Assembly: GCF_900091705.1 (NCBI RefSeq)
Contig: NZ_LT594784.1
Coordinates: 112,518 to 176,517, forward strand
Length of the DNA stretch: 64,000 nucleotides
Reading direction: 5' to 3'
Source of the DNA: Clostridium mediterraneense
Lineage (GTDB): Bacteria; Bacillota; Clostridia; Clostridiales; Clostridiaceae
A program made the translations under genes and the position numbers. This document shows, in pieces, positions 8,593-16,883 of this stretch. The notes beneath the pieces are model-generated. The model saw nothing but the letters and a program-made list of their open reading frames with translations. It searched no databases and had not been told where the DNA came from. Every line of letters starts with the position of its first letter. Position 1 is the first letter of the stretch.

Positions 8593-8743
8593 CTTAAGCT
8601 CCCCCTCTGAAATATTTTATCAGAATCCTTGATGTTATCCAATTATTGGTAGTGGAATAAGATTTTAAATATATCTATATAAATATCAGACTTAGGGATA
8701 CTAAAAATATAAGAAACAATTTATATTTTAAGGAGACTCTAAA

Positions 8744-9748
8744 ATGGATAAAAGCACTAGAAAATCTAACTTTGAATTACTTCGTATAATAAGCATGATA
8801 ATGATTGTTATGCTTCATACACTTGGAAAAGGATCAGCTTTTACTAGCTTTAAATTAACTAGCATTAACTTCTTTATAGTTAATATTTTAGAGTCTTTAT
8901 CTATTGTGTCAGTTAATTGTTATATACTTATTTCAGGTTATTTTGGGGGAGAATCTAAGTTTAGATTTAGGAAACTTGTAGATTTATATATGCAAATTTT
9001 ATTTTATTCTATAAGTATTTCAGCAGTTTTTTGGCTACTTGGAATTTATAAGGTAAATAAGGTTGATATTTATAGAACACTCTTTCCAATAAGTTTTCAA
9101 AACTGGTGGTTTATGAGTATGTTTTTTATTTTATATATGCTTACTCCATATATAAATAAGCTTTTAAAATCACTTTCATTTAAGGAGTTTAATCTTCTTT
9201 TAATTCTTTTAGTAGTTATATTTGTAATATGGCCATCAATATTTGTTTTAAAGCCAGTAGATATAACAGGTGGGTATAGCTTGTATAATTTTATTTTTCT
9301 ATATATAGTTGGATTTTATATGAATAAATATCTTAGGAATATAAGTTTAAATAAATATCTTTTAATATCAATATATATACTTTGCTCCTCATTATTAGCC
9401 TTCTTAAATATAAAAGAATCTATAGTTTTAAATAAAAATTATGGAATGTATAGCTATAATTTTATATTAGTATTTATAGCATCTATAGTATTATTTTTAT
9501 TTTTTAAAGAGCTTAAAATAAATAATAATAAGATTATTAATAGTTTAGCTGGTTTAACTCTTGGAGTTTATTTAATACATGAACATATTTATGTAAGAAG
9601 CTTTATATATAAGTTTTTAGGATATAGGAATTATTTTTATGGAGCTTATTTTATAATGGCTACAATACTTATAGTTTTACTTATTTACTCAGTTTCATCA
9701 TTAATAGAATATTTAAGACAGCTTTTATTTTCTTTTAGGTTAAGATAA
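8744..9748 (+). CDS. Acyltransferase 3 family membrane protein
   Basis: 334 aa with about 10 membrane helices. The N-terminal FELLRIISMIMIVMLHT carries the conserved R...H pair of the Acyl_transf_3 (OafA/WecH-like) family, and FQNWWFMSMFFILYMLTPYIN and a late GVYLIHEH motif also fit. Such enzymes move acetyl or succinyl groups onto cell-surface sugars. The next gene is a soluble sugar acetyltransferase, but a terminator-like hairpin lies between, so cooperation is only possible. ATG follows AAGGAGA. Confidence 0.85.
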   Translation: MDKSTRKSNFELLRIISMIMIVMLHTLGKGSAFTSFKLTSINFFIVNILESLSIVSVNCYILISGYFGGESKFRFRKLVDLYMQILFYSISISAVFWLLGIYKVNKVDIYRTLFPISFQNWWFMSMFFILYMLTPYINKLLKSLSFKEFNLLLILLVVIFVIWPSIFVLKPVDITGGYSLYNFIFLYIVGFYMNKYLRNISLNKYLLISIYILCSSLLAFLNIKESIVLNKNYGMYSYNFILVFIASIVLFLFFKELKINNNKIINSLAGLTLGVYLIHEHIYVRSFIYKFLGYRNYFYGAYFIMATILIVLLIYSVSSLIEYLRQLLFSFRLR

Positions 9749-9764
9749 CAATTATTAAAATATT

Positions 9765-9786
9765 GGACTAATTATAGTTCTTTTTT
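9765..9786 (+). terminator. Weak terminator after the acyltransferase gene
   Basis: GGACTA pairs with TAGTTC across ATTA, followed by six T. The stem is short. Confidence 0.45.
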
Positions 9787-9859
9787 ATTTATAAATATAA
9801 TTGCTTAAACAGTATGCTATAATCTCCTTAAAATATAACTTTTAAGGGGATTAATTGCT

Positions 9860-10477
9860 ATGAATGAAAAAGAAAAGATGTTAAAGGGGTTAATATATAA
9901 TCCTTCAGATAAAGAATTAGAGGAGCAAAGAATAATAGCTAGACAAACTTCTATTGCTTTTAATAATACTACTGAATATCAAAAGGATAAAAGATATAAT
10001 ATTTTAAAAGAATTGCTTGGATCAATAGGTGAAAATGTAGAAATGTATCCTAATGTAAATTTTGATTATGGTTGTAATACTTATATAGGTGATAATTGCT
10101 ACTTTAATTTTAACTGCACTATTCTAGATTGTGCAGAAGTTCGTTTTGGGAATAATGTATTTGTTGGTCCTAATTGTTCATTTTTAACACCAGTACATCC
10201 ACTTCTTGCTTCAGAGAGAAACTTTAGAGAAGATGAGAATGGCAAAAAATATGTATTAGAATATTGCAAGCCAATTGTAGTAGAAGATAATGTTTGGTTT
10301 GGTGGTGGAGTAATTGTAAATCCAGGAGTAACTATAGGACATGATACTGTTATTGGCTCAGGAAGTGTTGTAACAAGAGATATTCCATCAGGAGTAATTG
10401 CAGCAGGTAATCCTTGTAGAGTAATTCGTGAAATTACTGAGGCTGATAGAGTATTAACTAATGAAATCTTAATTTAA
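9860..10477 (+). CDS. Sugar O-acetyltransferase, Maa/LacA type (left-handed beta-helix)
   Basis: 205 aa, the full length for maltose/galactoside acetyltransferases. It has the helical N-terminal Maa domain (KEKMLKGLIYNPSDKEL), then hexapeptide repeats (YIGDNCYFNFN, VRFGNNVFVGPN, VVEDNVWFGGG, TIGHDTVIGSGSVVTRDI) and the loop SFLTPVHPL with the catalytic His113. It transfers acetyl from acetyl-CoA to the 6-hydroxyl of free sugars in the cytoplasm. The GNPCRVIREI ending is canonical. AAGGGG precedes ATG. Confidence 0.93.
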   Translation: MNEKEKMLKGLIYNPSDKELEEQRIIARQTSIAFNNTTEYQKDKRYNILKELLGSIGENVEMYPNVNFDYGCNTYIGDNCYFNFNCTILDCAEVRFGNNVFVGPNCSFLTPVHPLLASERNFREDENGKKYVLEYCKPIVVEDNVWFGGGVIVNPGVTIGHDTVIGSGSVVTRDIPSGVIAAGNPCRVIREITEADRVLTNEILI

Positions 10478-10483
10478 TAAAAA

Positions 10484-10518
10484 GTCCTAATAAGCTTGTT
10501 TACTTATTAGGACCTTTT
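10484..10518. terminator. Bidirectional terminator
   Basis: GTCCTAATAAG pairs with CTTATTAGGAC, with T5 to the right and A-rich DNA to the left. The same stem sequence recurs, slightly changed, after the SH3 protein gene at 11605-11633, so it was probably copied with that gene. Confidence 0.8.
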
Positions 10519-10539
10519 TATTTTTAATATTTTTAAAGT

Positions 10540-11495
10540 TTAATTATCCTTTATACATTGATTTAAAGAAGAATTAGACTGTCCTCCACCAAATGTAACT
10601 AGGCTATTTCCTGATATAAGAAGGCATTGTGGGAAGCGAACATAATTTATAAATTCTTGATTAGTTAATTTTTTAGAGCTTGGTAAAGCTAATATTAGTT
10701 GAACTTGGTCAGCTTTATTATATTTTAAATCTCCATAATAATTATCTTTTGAAAATACGAATAGATACCACATACTTTCTGTTACAATATAATAATTAGG
10801 ATTTTTTACTGTCCAACCATTAAATGAGAAAAGATTTTTAGTTAATATTATTTTCTTACCTTTATATGATTTAGTATAAGCACCTTGTCCTACAGCAAAA
10901 CCTATTTGTTTTCCTACTGTCCATGTACCGAAGTATTTTGAAACTAATTTATTATCATTTGGATGAATTTGATTTTGATTATTTTTAAATGTTATATATT
11001 TTTTATTTACATATCCTGTACCAACATAAGGGTAATATATTTTATATGAATCTCCTTTTTCACCTAATATATTAACTTGTTGCCCATTATTAATTTGCCA
11101 TTGTATATTAGGGTTATTTAATGATGTTACAACTGCTGAGTCACTATCTGGTTGAATATTTGTAATATAAGCTATTTTATTTACAACACTATTACTTGGG
11201 TTTTGAGTTGGATTATTATTTATATTAGTTTGTTTACTTATTGAACTATTATTTGTTGAATTAGTATTATTGCTTGATTGAATTTTTGATATTACTAGAT
11301 ATTCTTTAAAAATAAAGCCTATTGTACCATTAATATTAACTTTATACCAATCACCTTGTCTACCTAATAATTTTACTGATGATCCATTAGTTAAGGTACT
11401 TATAATAGATGAGTTTATTCCAGCAGATTGTCTTAAGTTAACTACTGAACTTACATTTACTATAGAGGCCTCCCCTTGTAAACTTAAGCTTTAAG
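10540..11495 (-). pseudogene. 5'-truncated copy of the neighbouring SH3-domain protein gene
   Basis: About 317 codons stay open from a TAA near 11495 to the stop at 10540, with no ATG, GTG or TTG start in the upper part; the only in-frame ATG is at 10773. The reading aligns with residues 122 to about 453 of the 544-aa protein at 11657-13291: one SH3 domain (VVNLRQSAGINSS), an Asn/Ser linker, another SH3-like unit and the FGTWTVGKQIG domain. Signal peptide, first SH3 and the last SH3 are missing. Lack of a start and of a signal argues for a silent duplicate, although the frame is intact, so the loss is recent. Confidence 0.8.
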
Positions 11496-11595
11496 TGATT
11501 ACAGCTTTTTAATATATATGTGATTTATTTATCATATTTGTTAATATTTATAAAAGTATATAGATTTGTAATATATTTTTTTAGTATTAGAAGTA

Positions 11596-11633
11596 AAGAA
11601 AAAATCCTAATAAGCTTAAATTACTTACTAGGA
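11596..11633 (-). terminator. Terminator of the SH3-domain protein gene
   Basis: TCCTAGTAAG pairs with CTTATTAGGA on the minus strand, followed by T6. Confidence 0.8.
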
Positions 11634-11656
11634 CTTTTATTTTAAATTATTAAATT

Positions 11657-13291
11657 TTAATACATATCTTTAATATTGTAGTCTGTTAATTTTAAATTAT
11701 CTAAAGGAATCCATCCTTCTATTGTCTTTCCGTTTTGATTACTTTCAACATAAACCCAGTTACCTTCAATTTTCTTTGTTACAGCATTAAAAGATGCAGG
11801 AATGCTAGTTTTAGATGAATCAGTATCTGGCTTTGAATAGATATATCCTGCATTTAATGTAGTTGATCCTTTTCCTATATAGTCACTTAAATCAGGGATT
11901 TTAGCTTCCATCTTAATATCTCCTCTTACACATTCATTAAGTGAAGTATTAAGTAGTCCACCTCCAAAAGTTACAAGCTTATCTCCTGATACCATAACTG
12001 GAGTATAATCAAATACTAGGTTTTGAAGCTTTGTCATATAATCTTTATTAGTTACTTTTTCAGAGCTTGGAAGAGCTATTATAAATTCAACTTCTCCATT
12101 TTTATTATATTTTAAATCTCCAAAGTTATCATATTTTGAATTTCCAAAGAAGACTCCTCTATCCTTTGGTACAATATAGTAGTTAGGGTTCTTTATAGTT
12201 CTACCATTAAATGAATATAAATCTTTTGTTATTATAAGTTTTTTACCTTCAAATGATTTAACATAGACATCTTCTCCTATAGTTGAACCTATTTGTTTTC
12301 CTACTGTCCATGTACCAAAGTATTTTGAAAGGAATTTATTATCATTTGGATAAGTCTGATTTTGATTATTTTCAAAAGTTATATATTTTTTATTTATATA
12401 ACCTTGTACATTTTCTGAACCATCTTTATAAACTATTTTATATAAATCACCTTTTTCACCTAATATTTTTACTTGTTGTCCATCAAAAACTTTAGATCTA
12501 TAACCTGTATTATCTATAAAAGGATATTCTGTATTAGGTCCAACATTTGCAATATAAGCTATTTTATTTATTACATTATTATTTGAATTTTGTGATGTAC
12601 TGTTATTAGTTCCCTTATTGTCTATGTTTGATTGTGCATTTGAACTGTTAGCTACTGATGATTTATCATTATTATTTTTTGAACTTGATGTTGAGTTATT
12701 AGCTGATGTATTGTTATTTGATGAATTTATAGCTGTTCCTATATATTCTCCATAGATAAATCCTACTGTTCCATTAGCAGTAACTTTAAACCAATCACCT
12801 TGTTTAGCTAATAATTTTACCGATTCTCCATTAGTTAATGTACCTATAACAGATGAGTTTATTCCAGCAGATTGTCTTAAATTAACTACTGCACTTACAT
12901 TTATTATAGAAGCTTGTCCATCTAAACTTGTTAATTCACAGTTCTCGCAATTTGAAATTATCTTCATATTAGCTGAATCTATGTATCCAACTGCCCCTGT
13001 TTCATGTACCCTTACTTTATAATACCCATTACTACTTCCTAAGATTGTGAGCATTTCACCTGTTGATAGATAAGAATTAACTCCTTTTCCATTAGAAAAT
13101 GTATAAAGATTTAATTTATTATTACCATTAATAACTACAGCTTCATTAGTTTTAACAGCTGAATTTGTTTGAGTTAATAATACTTTATAATTAGTAGAAC
13201 TTGTATTTTGATTAGAAGCTAAAGTTGGTGCTGATATAAGAGCACTAACAGTTGCTGTTGCTATTAATCCTAATATAATTTTTTTCTTCAT
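11657..13291 (-). CDS. Secreted protein with four bacterial SH3-like domains
   Basis: 544 aa. It has a cleavable signal peptide (about residues 1-26, ending PTLA-S). SH3b-like units lie at about 50-112, 127-187 (VVNLRQSAGINSSVIGTL is the usual SH3_3 core) and 242-305, and a fourth near 470-540. A Ser/Asn-rich linker spans 188-240. A domain of about 135 residues (FGTWTVGKQIG to TFGGG) between the third and fourth SH3 units is not recognised. I see no amidase, NlpC/P60 or lysozyme module, so this looks like a cell-wall-binding protein rather than a hydrolase. A truncated duplicate lies directly downstream. Confidence 0.8.
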   Translation of the reverse strand: MKKKIILGLIATATVSALISAPTLASNQNTSSTNYKVLLTQTNSAVKTNEAVVINGNNKLNLYTFSNGKGVNSYLSTGEMLTILGSSNGYYKVRVHETGAVGYIDSANMKIISNCENCELTSLDGQASIINVSAVVNLRQSAGINSSVIGTLTNGESVKLLAKQGDWFKVTANGTVGFIYGEYIGTAINSSNNNTSANNSTSSSKNNNDKSSVANSSNAQSNIDNKGTNNSTSQNSNNNVINKIAYIANVGPNTEYPFIDNTGYRSKVFDGQQVKILGEKGDLYKIVYKDGSENVQGYINKKYITFENNQNQTYPNDNKFLSKYFGTWTVGKQIGSTIGEDVYVKSFEGKKLIITKDLYSFNGRTIKNPNYYIVPKDRGVFFGNSKYDNFGDLKYNKNGEVEFIIALPSSEKVTNKDYMTKLQNLVFDYTPVMVSGDKLVTFGGGLLNTSLNECVRGDIKMEAKIPDLSDYIGKGSTTLNAGYIYSKPDTDSSKTSIPASFNAVTKKIEGNWVYVESNQNGKTIEGWIPLDNLKLTDYNIKDMY

Positions 13292-13625
13292 TAGTATATC
13301 CTCCCCTATAAGGTAAATCTAACCTATAATTGTAATAAAATAATATTAACACAGGAATTTAGAAGTTCAATATTCGATTAGTTACACTTTATCAATAATT
13401 ATGTAATATTCTTCATATATTTGTTATTATTTATAATAAATATATATTAATAAATACATTATACTGTATATTAATAACAATTTAGAAAATTTTTATATTA
13501 ATATAGATAACAAGAATTAATTAATAAAATAGTTAATTAGAAATATTATATTTCCTTTTCTATTTTGTTCTAGATAAATATATCGAGTTATTAAAGTATT
13601 AGAGGATGATCTAAATAATATATAA

Positions 13626-13657
13626 AACCTCCATACAATAAATGTATGAAGGTTTTT
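13626..13657. terminator. Hairpin with T tract, no intact gene on either side
   Basis: AACCT-CATACA pairs with TGTATG-AGGTT, then TTTTT. It lies in the 590-bp gap 13292-13882 next to a decayed gene and may be that gene's old terminator. Confidence 0.5.
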
Positions 13658-13696
13658 CATTTCTTTTTTATTACCATTGCTTAAGTAAGTATAATT

Positions 13697-13870
13697 TTAA
13701 TTTATCTTTCCCCATTTAATAGTATTTCCATTAATTTGAGTATAATACTTAGGTCTAGTAATTATATTTTTTTAGTATCAAATATAGTTTTTTTATGTAA
13801 ATTAAGCTTACTATAAGCTATAAATTTAACTGAAATTTTTTACTATTAATTAGGCTAAAATAGTTACTTT
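13697..13870 (-). pseudogene. Decayed fourth copy of the lipoprotein-family domain
   Basis: On the minus strand the last codons read KYYTQINGNTIKWGKIN and a stop, almost the same as the end of the 15474-15962 protein (EYYGQINGNTIKWVKIN). Nucleotide similarity continues to about 13870 but the frame breaks after about 25 codons. The 5' two thirds of the gene, including signal peptide and promoter block, are absent. Confidence 0.75.
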
Positions 13871-13993
13871 TAAATTTCTTAGTTGAATTTTTTGTTAATA
13901 TATCTTCATTTATTAATAAATGGTTTATATTTCTTGACAATAATAATATTTCCAGTTATTATACTGCAAGGAATGAAGGTGGTGCATAATTTA

Positions 13994-15349
13994 ATGAAAA
14001 AACAAACGAATTTTAGACAAATAAATCAAAGAAAACTATTTCCAGAATTCTATATAACAGTTAAAGCAAAATTTTATATTTGCATAGTAATAGCAATCTT
14101 ATGGATGCTATTATCTTATTACATAGGTAAACGATGGATATATGACTTAGCTGAGTTAACCTCTTTACCAATAGCAATTTTAATAATATCAGGTATTGCA
14201 TTGCTTCCTGGTTTTATGAATACATTTTTAGTTAGCAGTTTAATTATGGACAAGCAGCCTACTCTTAAAAGTACCAATCCTAAGGATGATGTAACTCTAC
14301 TAATAGCAGCATATAATGAAGAAGCTGGTATTTATAATACTTTAAAGCATGTTAAGTCTCAAAATTATAAAGGTAAAATCAATGTTGTAGTTATAGATAA
14401 CAACTCTAATGATAATACTCCATCAGAGGTATTAAGATCTAAAAAAGAACTAAATTTAGATGTAACACTTATACATGAGAAAACTCCTGGTAAGTTTAAT
14501 GCATTAAATACTGGACTTAAAACTGTTACCACAGACTATGTAATAACTTTAGATGCAGATACACTTATTCATAAAGATGCTATATTAAATTTAGTATCAA
14601 GAATAAAATCTGCACCATCAGATGTTTGTGCAGTAGCTGGCTCAATGTTAACTAGAAATAGTAGAGATAATTTATTAACTAAAATACAAGAGTGGGATTA
14701 TTTTTTAAGTATAGCATCTATAAAAAGAATGCAGGGCTTATATCAAGGGACTTTAGTAGCTCAAGGAGCATTTTCTTTATATAAAACAAGTGTTGTTAGA
14801 AAAGTTGGGGGATGGTCAGATGCTATAGGAGAAGATATAGTTTTAACTTGGAAAATGCTTAAACTTAATCAGAGAGTTTATTTTGAACCTATGGCAGTAG
14901 CATTTACAGATGTTCCTACAAAATTATCTCATTTTATAAAGCAACGTTCTAGATGGGCTAGAGGAATGATTGAAGGTCTCAGAGAAGTTAAGCCTTGGCA
15001 ATTACCAAGCAAATTCTATAAGTTTTTAACTGGAATAGATTTAATTATTATTTTTATGGATTTCTCATATACTTTCTTCTGGATTCCTGGACTTATACTT
15101 GCTGTATTTTTTAGAAAATATTATATTGTTGGTCCTGTAATGATTTTTGTTTTGCCATTAACATTGATAAGTTTCTATATCTTATATAGATATCAAGCTA
15201 ATGTTGTATTTAAAAAGCTAAATTTAGAAGTTAGAAAAAACTTTTTAGGATTTACTCTTTTTATATTAACTTATCAAATAATTATGTCTCCTGTATCATT
15301 ATATGGATATGTTCAAGAATTAATCGGTACAAAAAGAACTTGGAAATAA
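13994..15349 (+). CDS. Membrane-bound family 2 glycosyltransferase, processive synthase type
   Basis: The catalytic domain (TLLIAAYNEEAGI; VVIDNNSNDNT; TLDADTLI as the DxD; GEDIVLTW; and QRSRWARG as the QxxRW motif) matches synthases of the IcaA/hyaluronan/cellulose type, which polymerise a sugar and export it. Two helices precede the domain and three to four follow it. The start is uncertain: AAGGTGG lies 11 nt before ATG 13994, but the frame stays open to a TTG at 13883 through another hydrophobic stretch, and ATG 13973 is possible. No deacetylase or accessory polysaccharide gene lies nearby, so the product is unknown. Confidence 0.85.
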   Translation: MKKQTNFRQINQRKLFPEFYITVKAKFYICIVIAILWMLLSYYIGKRWIYDLAELTSLPIAILIISGIALLPGFMNTFLVSSLIMDKQPTLKSTNPKDDVTLLIAAYNEEAGIYNTLKHVKSQNYKGKINVVVIDNNSNDNTPSEVLRSKKELNLDVTLIHEKTPGKFNALNTGLKTVTTDYVITLDADTLIHKDAILNLVSRIKSAPSDVCAVAGSMLTRNSRDNLLTKIQEWDYFLSIASIKRMQGLYQGTLVAQGAFSLYKTSVVRKVGGWSDAIGEDIVLTWKMLKLNQRVYFEPMAVAFTDVPTKLSHFIKQRSRWARGMIEGLREVKPWQLPSKFYKFLTGIDLIIIFMDFSYTFFWIPGLILAVFFRKYYIVGPVMIFVLPLTLISFYILYRYQANVVFKKLNLEVRKNFLGFTLFILTYQIIMSPVSLYGYVQELIGTKRTWK

Positions 15350-15360
15350 TATTATTAAAA

Positions 15361-15391
15361 AATCTCTAGTAATAAATGCTAGAGATTTTTT
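15361..15391 (+). terminator. Rho-independent terminator of the glycosyltransferase gene
   Basis: AATCTCTAG pairs with CTAGAGATT, followed by T6. Confidence 0.85.
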
Positions 15392-15473
15392 ATTCATATC
15401 ACTCTTTTTTTATTTTTTAAAGTACTTTTCAACTTTATTTAAATAATTAATTATAAAAATATTATTTATAGTC

Positions 15474-15962
15474 TTAATTTATTTTTACCCATTTAATAGT
15501 ATTTCCATTGATTTGACCATAATACTCAGGCTTAGCAATTATATCTCTTTTACCATCAGAAATACTCCCTTTATGTAAATCAAGATCACTACAACCTATA
15601 AATTGAATTGAATTTTTTCCATCAATTAAAGTGAAATAATTATTATTAGATTTTTTAACTACATTATTAAAGAACTTAACTATATCTTCATCTGTAGTTT
15701 TAGATGAATCATAATTTACAGTTCCATAATAGCCAACTACCCTGTTATCACTATCTATTTCTTTATGTTCAACTATATTTAAATCTATTCCACCATATTT
15801 GTTCTTAGCATTTTGTAGACCTGAAGTAGCTATACTAGGAGTCTCTATCTTATTATTAGGATCTAATTTTATTTCTGTTTTACCAGTAGATTTATAAAAA
15901 TTAAATCCTGCTAGTATTATTACTATAATTGCTGAAGCTGTAAGCAGTATCTTATTTCTCAT
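15474..15962 (-). CDS. Membrane-anchored member of the lipoprotein family, lipobox cysteine missing
   Basis: 162 aa with the same C-terminal domain as 5445-6230 and 7290-7832 (YGGIDLNIVEH, TTDEDIVKFFNN, GKNSIQFIGC, YYGQINGNTIKWVK). The N-terminal hydrophobic stretch ends ILAGFNFYKS, where the paralogs have LGFTGC or AFVGC. There is no Cys to lipidate, so this protein is either an uncleaved signal anchor or a secreted form. The linker is reduced to about 20 residues. AGAGAGG precedes the ATG. Confidence 0.75.
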   Translation of the reverse strand: MRNKILLTASAIIVIILAGFNFYKSTGKTEIKLDPNNKIETPSIATSGLQNAKNKYGGIDLNIVEHKEIDSDNRVVGYYGTVNYDSSKTTDEDIVKFFNNVVKKSNNNYFTLIDGKNSIQFIGCSDLDLHKGSISDGKRDIIAKPEYYGQINGNTIKWVKIN

Positions 15963-16107
15963 TAATATACCTCTCTTTAATTATAAATACGAATATAATT
16001 ATAACTTTAAATCAACTTTAGAGTTTATATACAGACTTTGATATTATTAATAAAATTACCATTTAATTTATTTCTATTTTAGAATTTACAAGTTTAATTA
16101 AATTTCT

Positions 16108-16140
16108 TATAAAAATGTAATTAAAAAACAGTTAACTTAA
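16108..16140 (-). promoter_or_regulatory. Divergent copy of the lipoprotein-family upstream block
   Basis: GTTAACTG..., TTACATTTTTATA (minus strand) lies about 168 bp before the start codon of 15474-15962, the same distance as the better conserved blocks of the other two genes. Similarity is partial. Confidence 0.3.
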
Positions 16141-16332
16141 TAAATTTGATAGATAGATTTCTTATTTTATTCAAAATAAAGGATATATTTTAATGTTTTT
16201 AAGAAAATAAAATCTATATTAATTAATATATAGTTAAAATCCTTATTAATAATCATAAAAACTTATACAAAATAGTTTAAATATTAATTCTATATATACT
16301 ACATTCAACTTAGTTGTTCAACCAATTCAACC

Positions 16333-16381
16333 TATTAAACAAGTGATTAAACTTAGGGTTTAATAGCTTTAAAGCTTAATT
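16333..16381. repeat. Dispersed repeat, copy 1 (second copy 55621-55668)
   Basis: TATTAAACnnnTGATTAAAC, a 14-15 bp gap, then TTTAAAGCTTAATT. Both copies keep the same order and near-identical spacing. This copy lies in the 500-bp gap 15963-16460, which has no other gene I can support. Confidence 0.55.
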
Positions 16382-16424
16382 GAAAGAGTTTAATAGTATT
16401 TATAAAAAAAAATTATACTTATAT

Positions 16425-16451
16425 TAAAAAAAGTGATATAAATATATCACT
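16425..16451 (-). terminator. Terminator of the 45-codon membrane gene
   Basis: AGTGATATA pairs with TATATCACT, followed on the minus strand by T7. Confidence 0.75.
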
Positions 16452-16460
16452 CTCAAATAA

Positions 16461-16598
16461 TTAATCAAATTTTCTTTTTAGAATTCTATATATCTTTCCT
16501 AAGTATATAGTGCACATTATTAAGCAAATAATAATTACTGCTTGTGTAGCTATACTAAGTATAGGTCCAAAAGCTATTACTAATGATATAAAATCCAC
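16461..16598 (-). CDS. Small single-span membrane protein, 45 aa
   Basis: A GTG start preceded by AGGGGG opens a 45-codon frame. The product begins MDFISLVIAFGPILSIATQA, continues through a second hydrophobic run and ends in a basic tail, KIYRILKRKFD. This is a typical small membrane protein with the positive end inside. A terminator lies 10 bp after the stop, so it has the full outline of a gene. Family unknown. Confidence 0.6.
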   Translation of the reverse strand: MDFISLVIAFGPILSIATQAVIIICLIMCTIYLGKIYRILKRKFD

Positions 16599-16883
16599 TA
16601 AAATTTCCCCCTTTTAAATAAGCTTTTATTAAAAGCTCCTCTAATTAATATACTATAAATTTACATTTCCTAACAGATATAAAAGATATTTATTTTAACT
16701 TAGATAAATCTATTAAAACTAATTTTTTATTGGAAATTTAAATATTTTACTCAAATATAATTTGATTTATTTTTTACTAAATAAACTTTTTTCTAAAAAT
16801 AAATAATTTGTATATCATTTGTAATATTCTTCAGTATTAAACATATTATTAAATATAAATTTATATTAAAGGAAGTGTATGAT

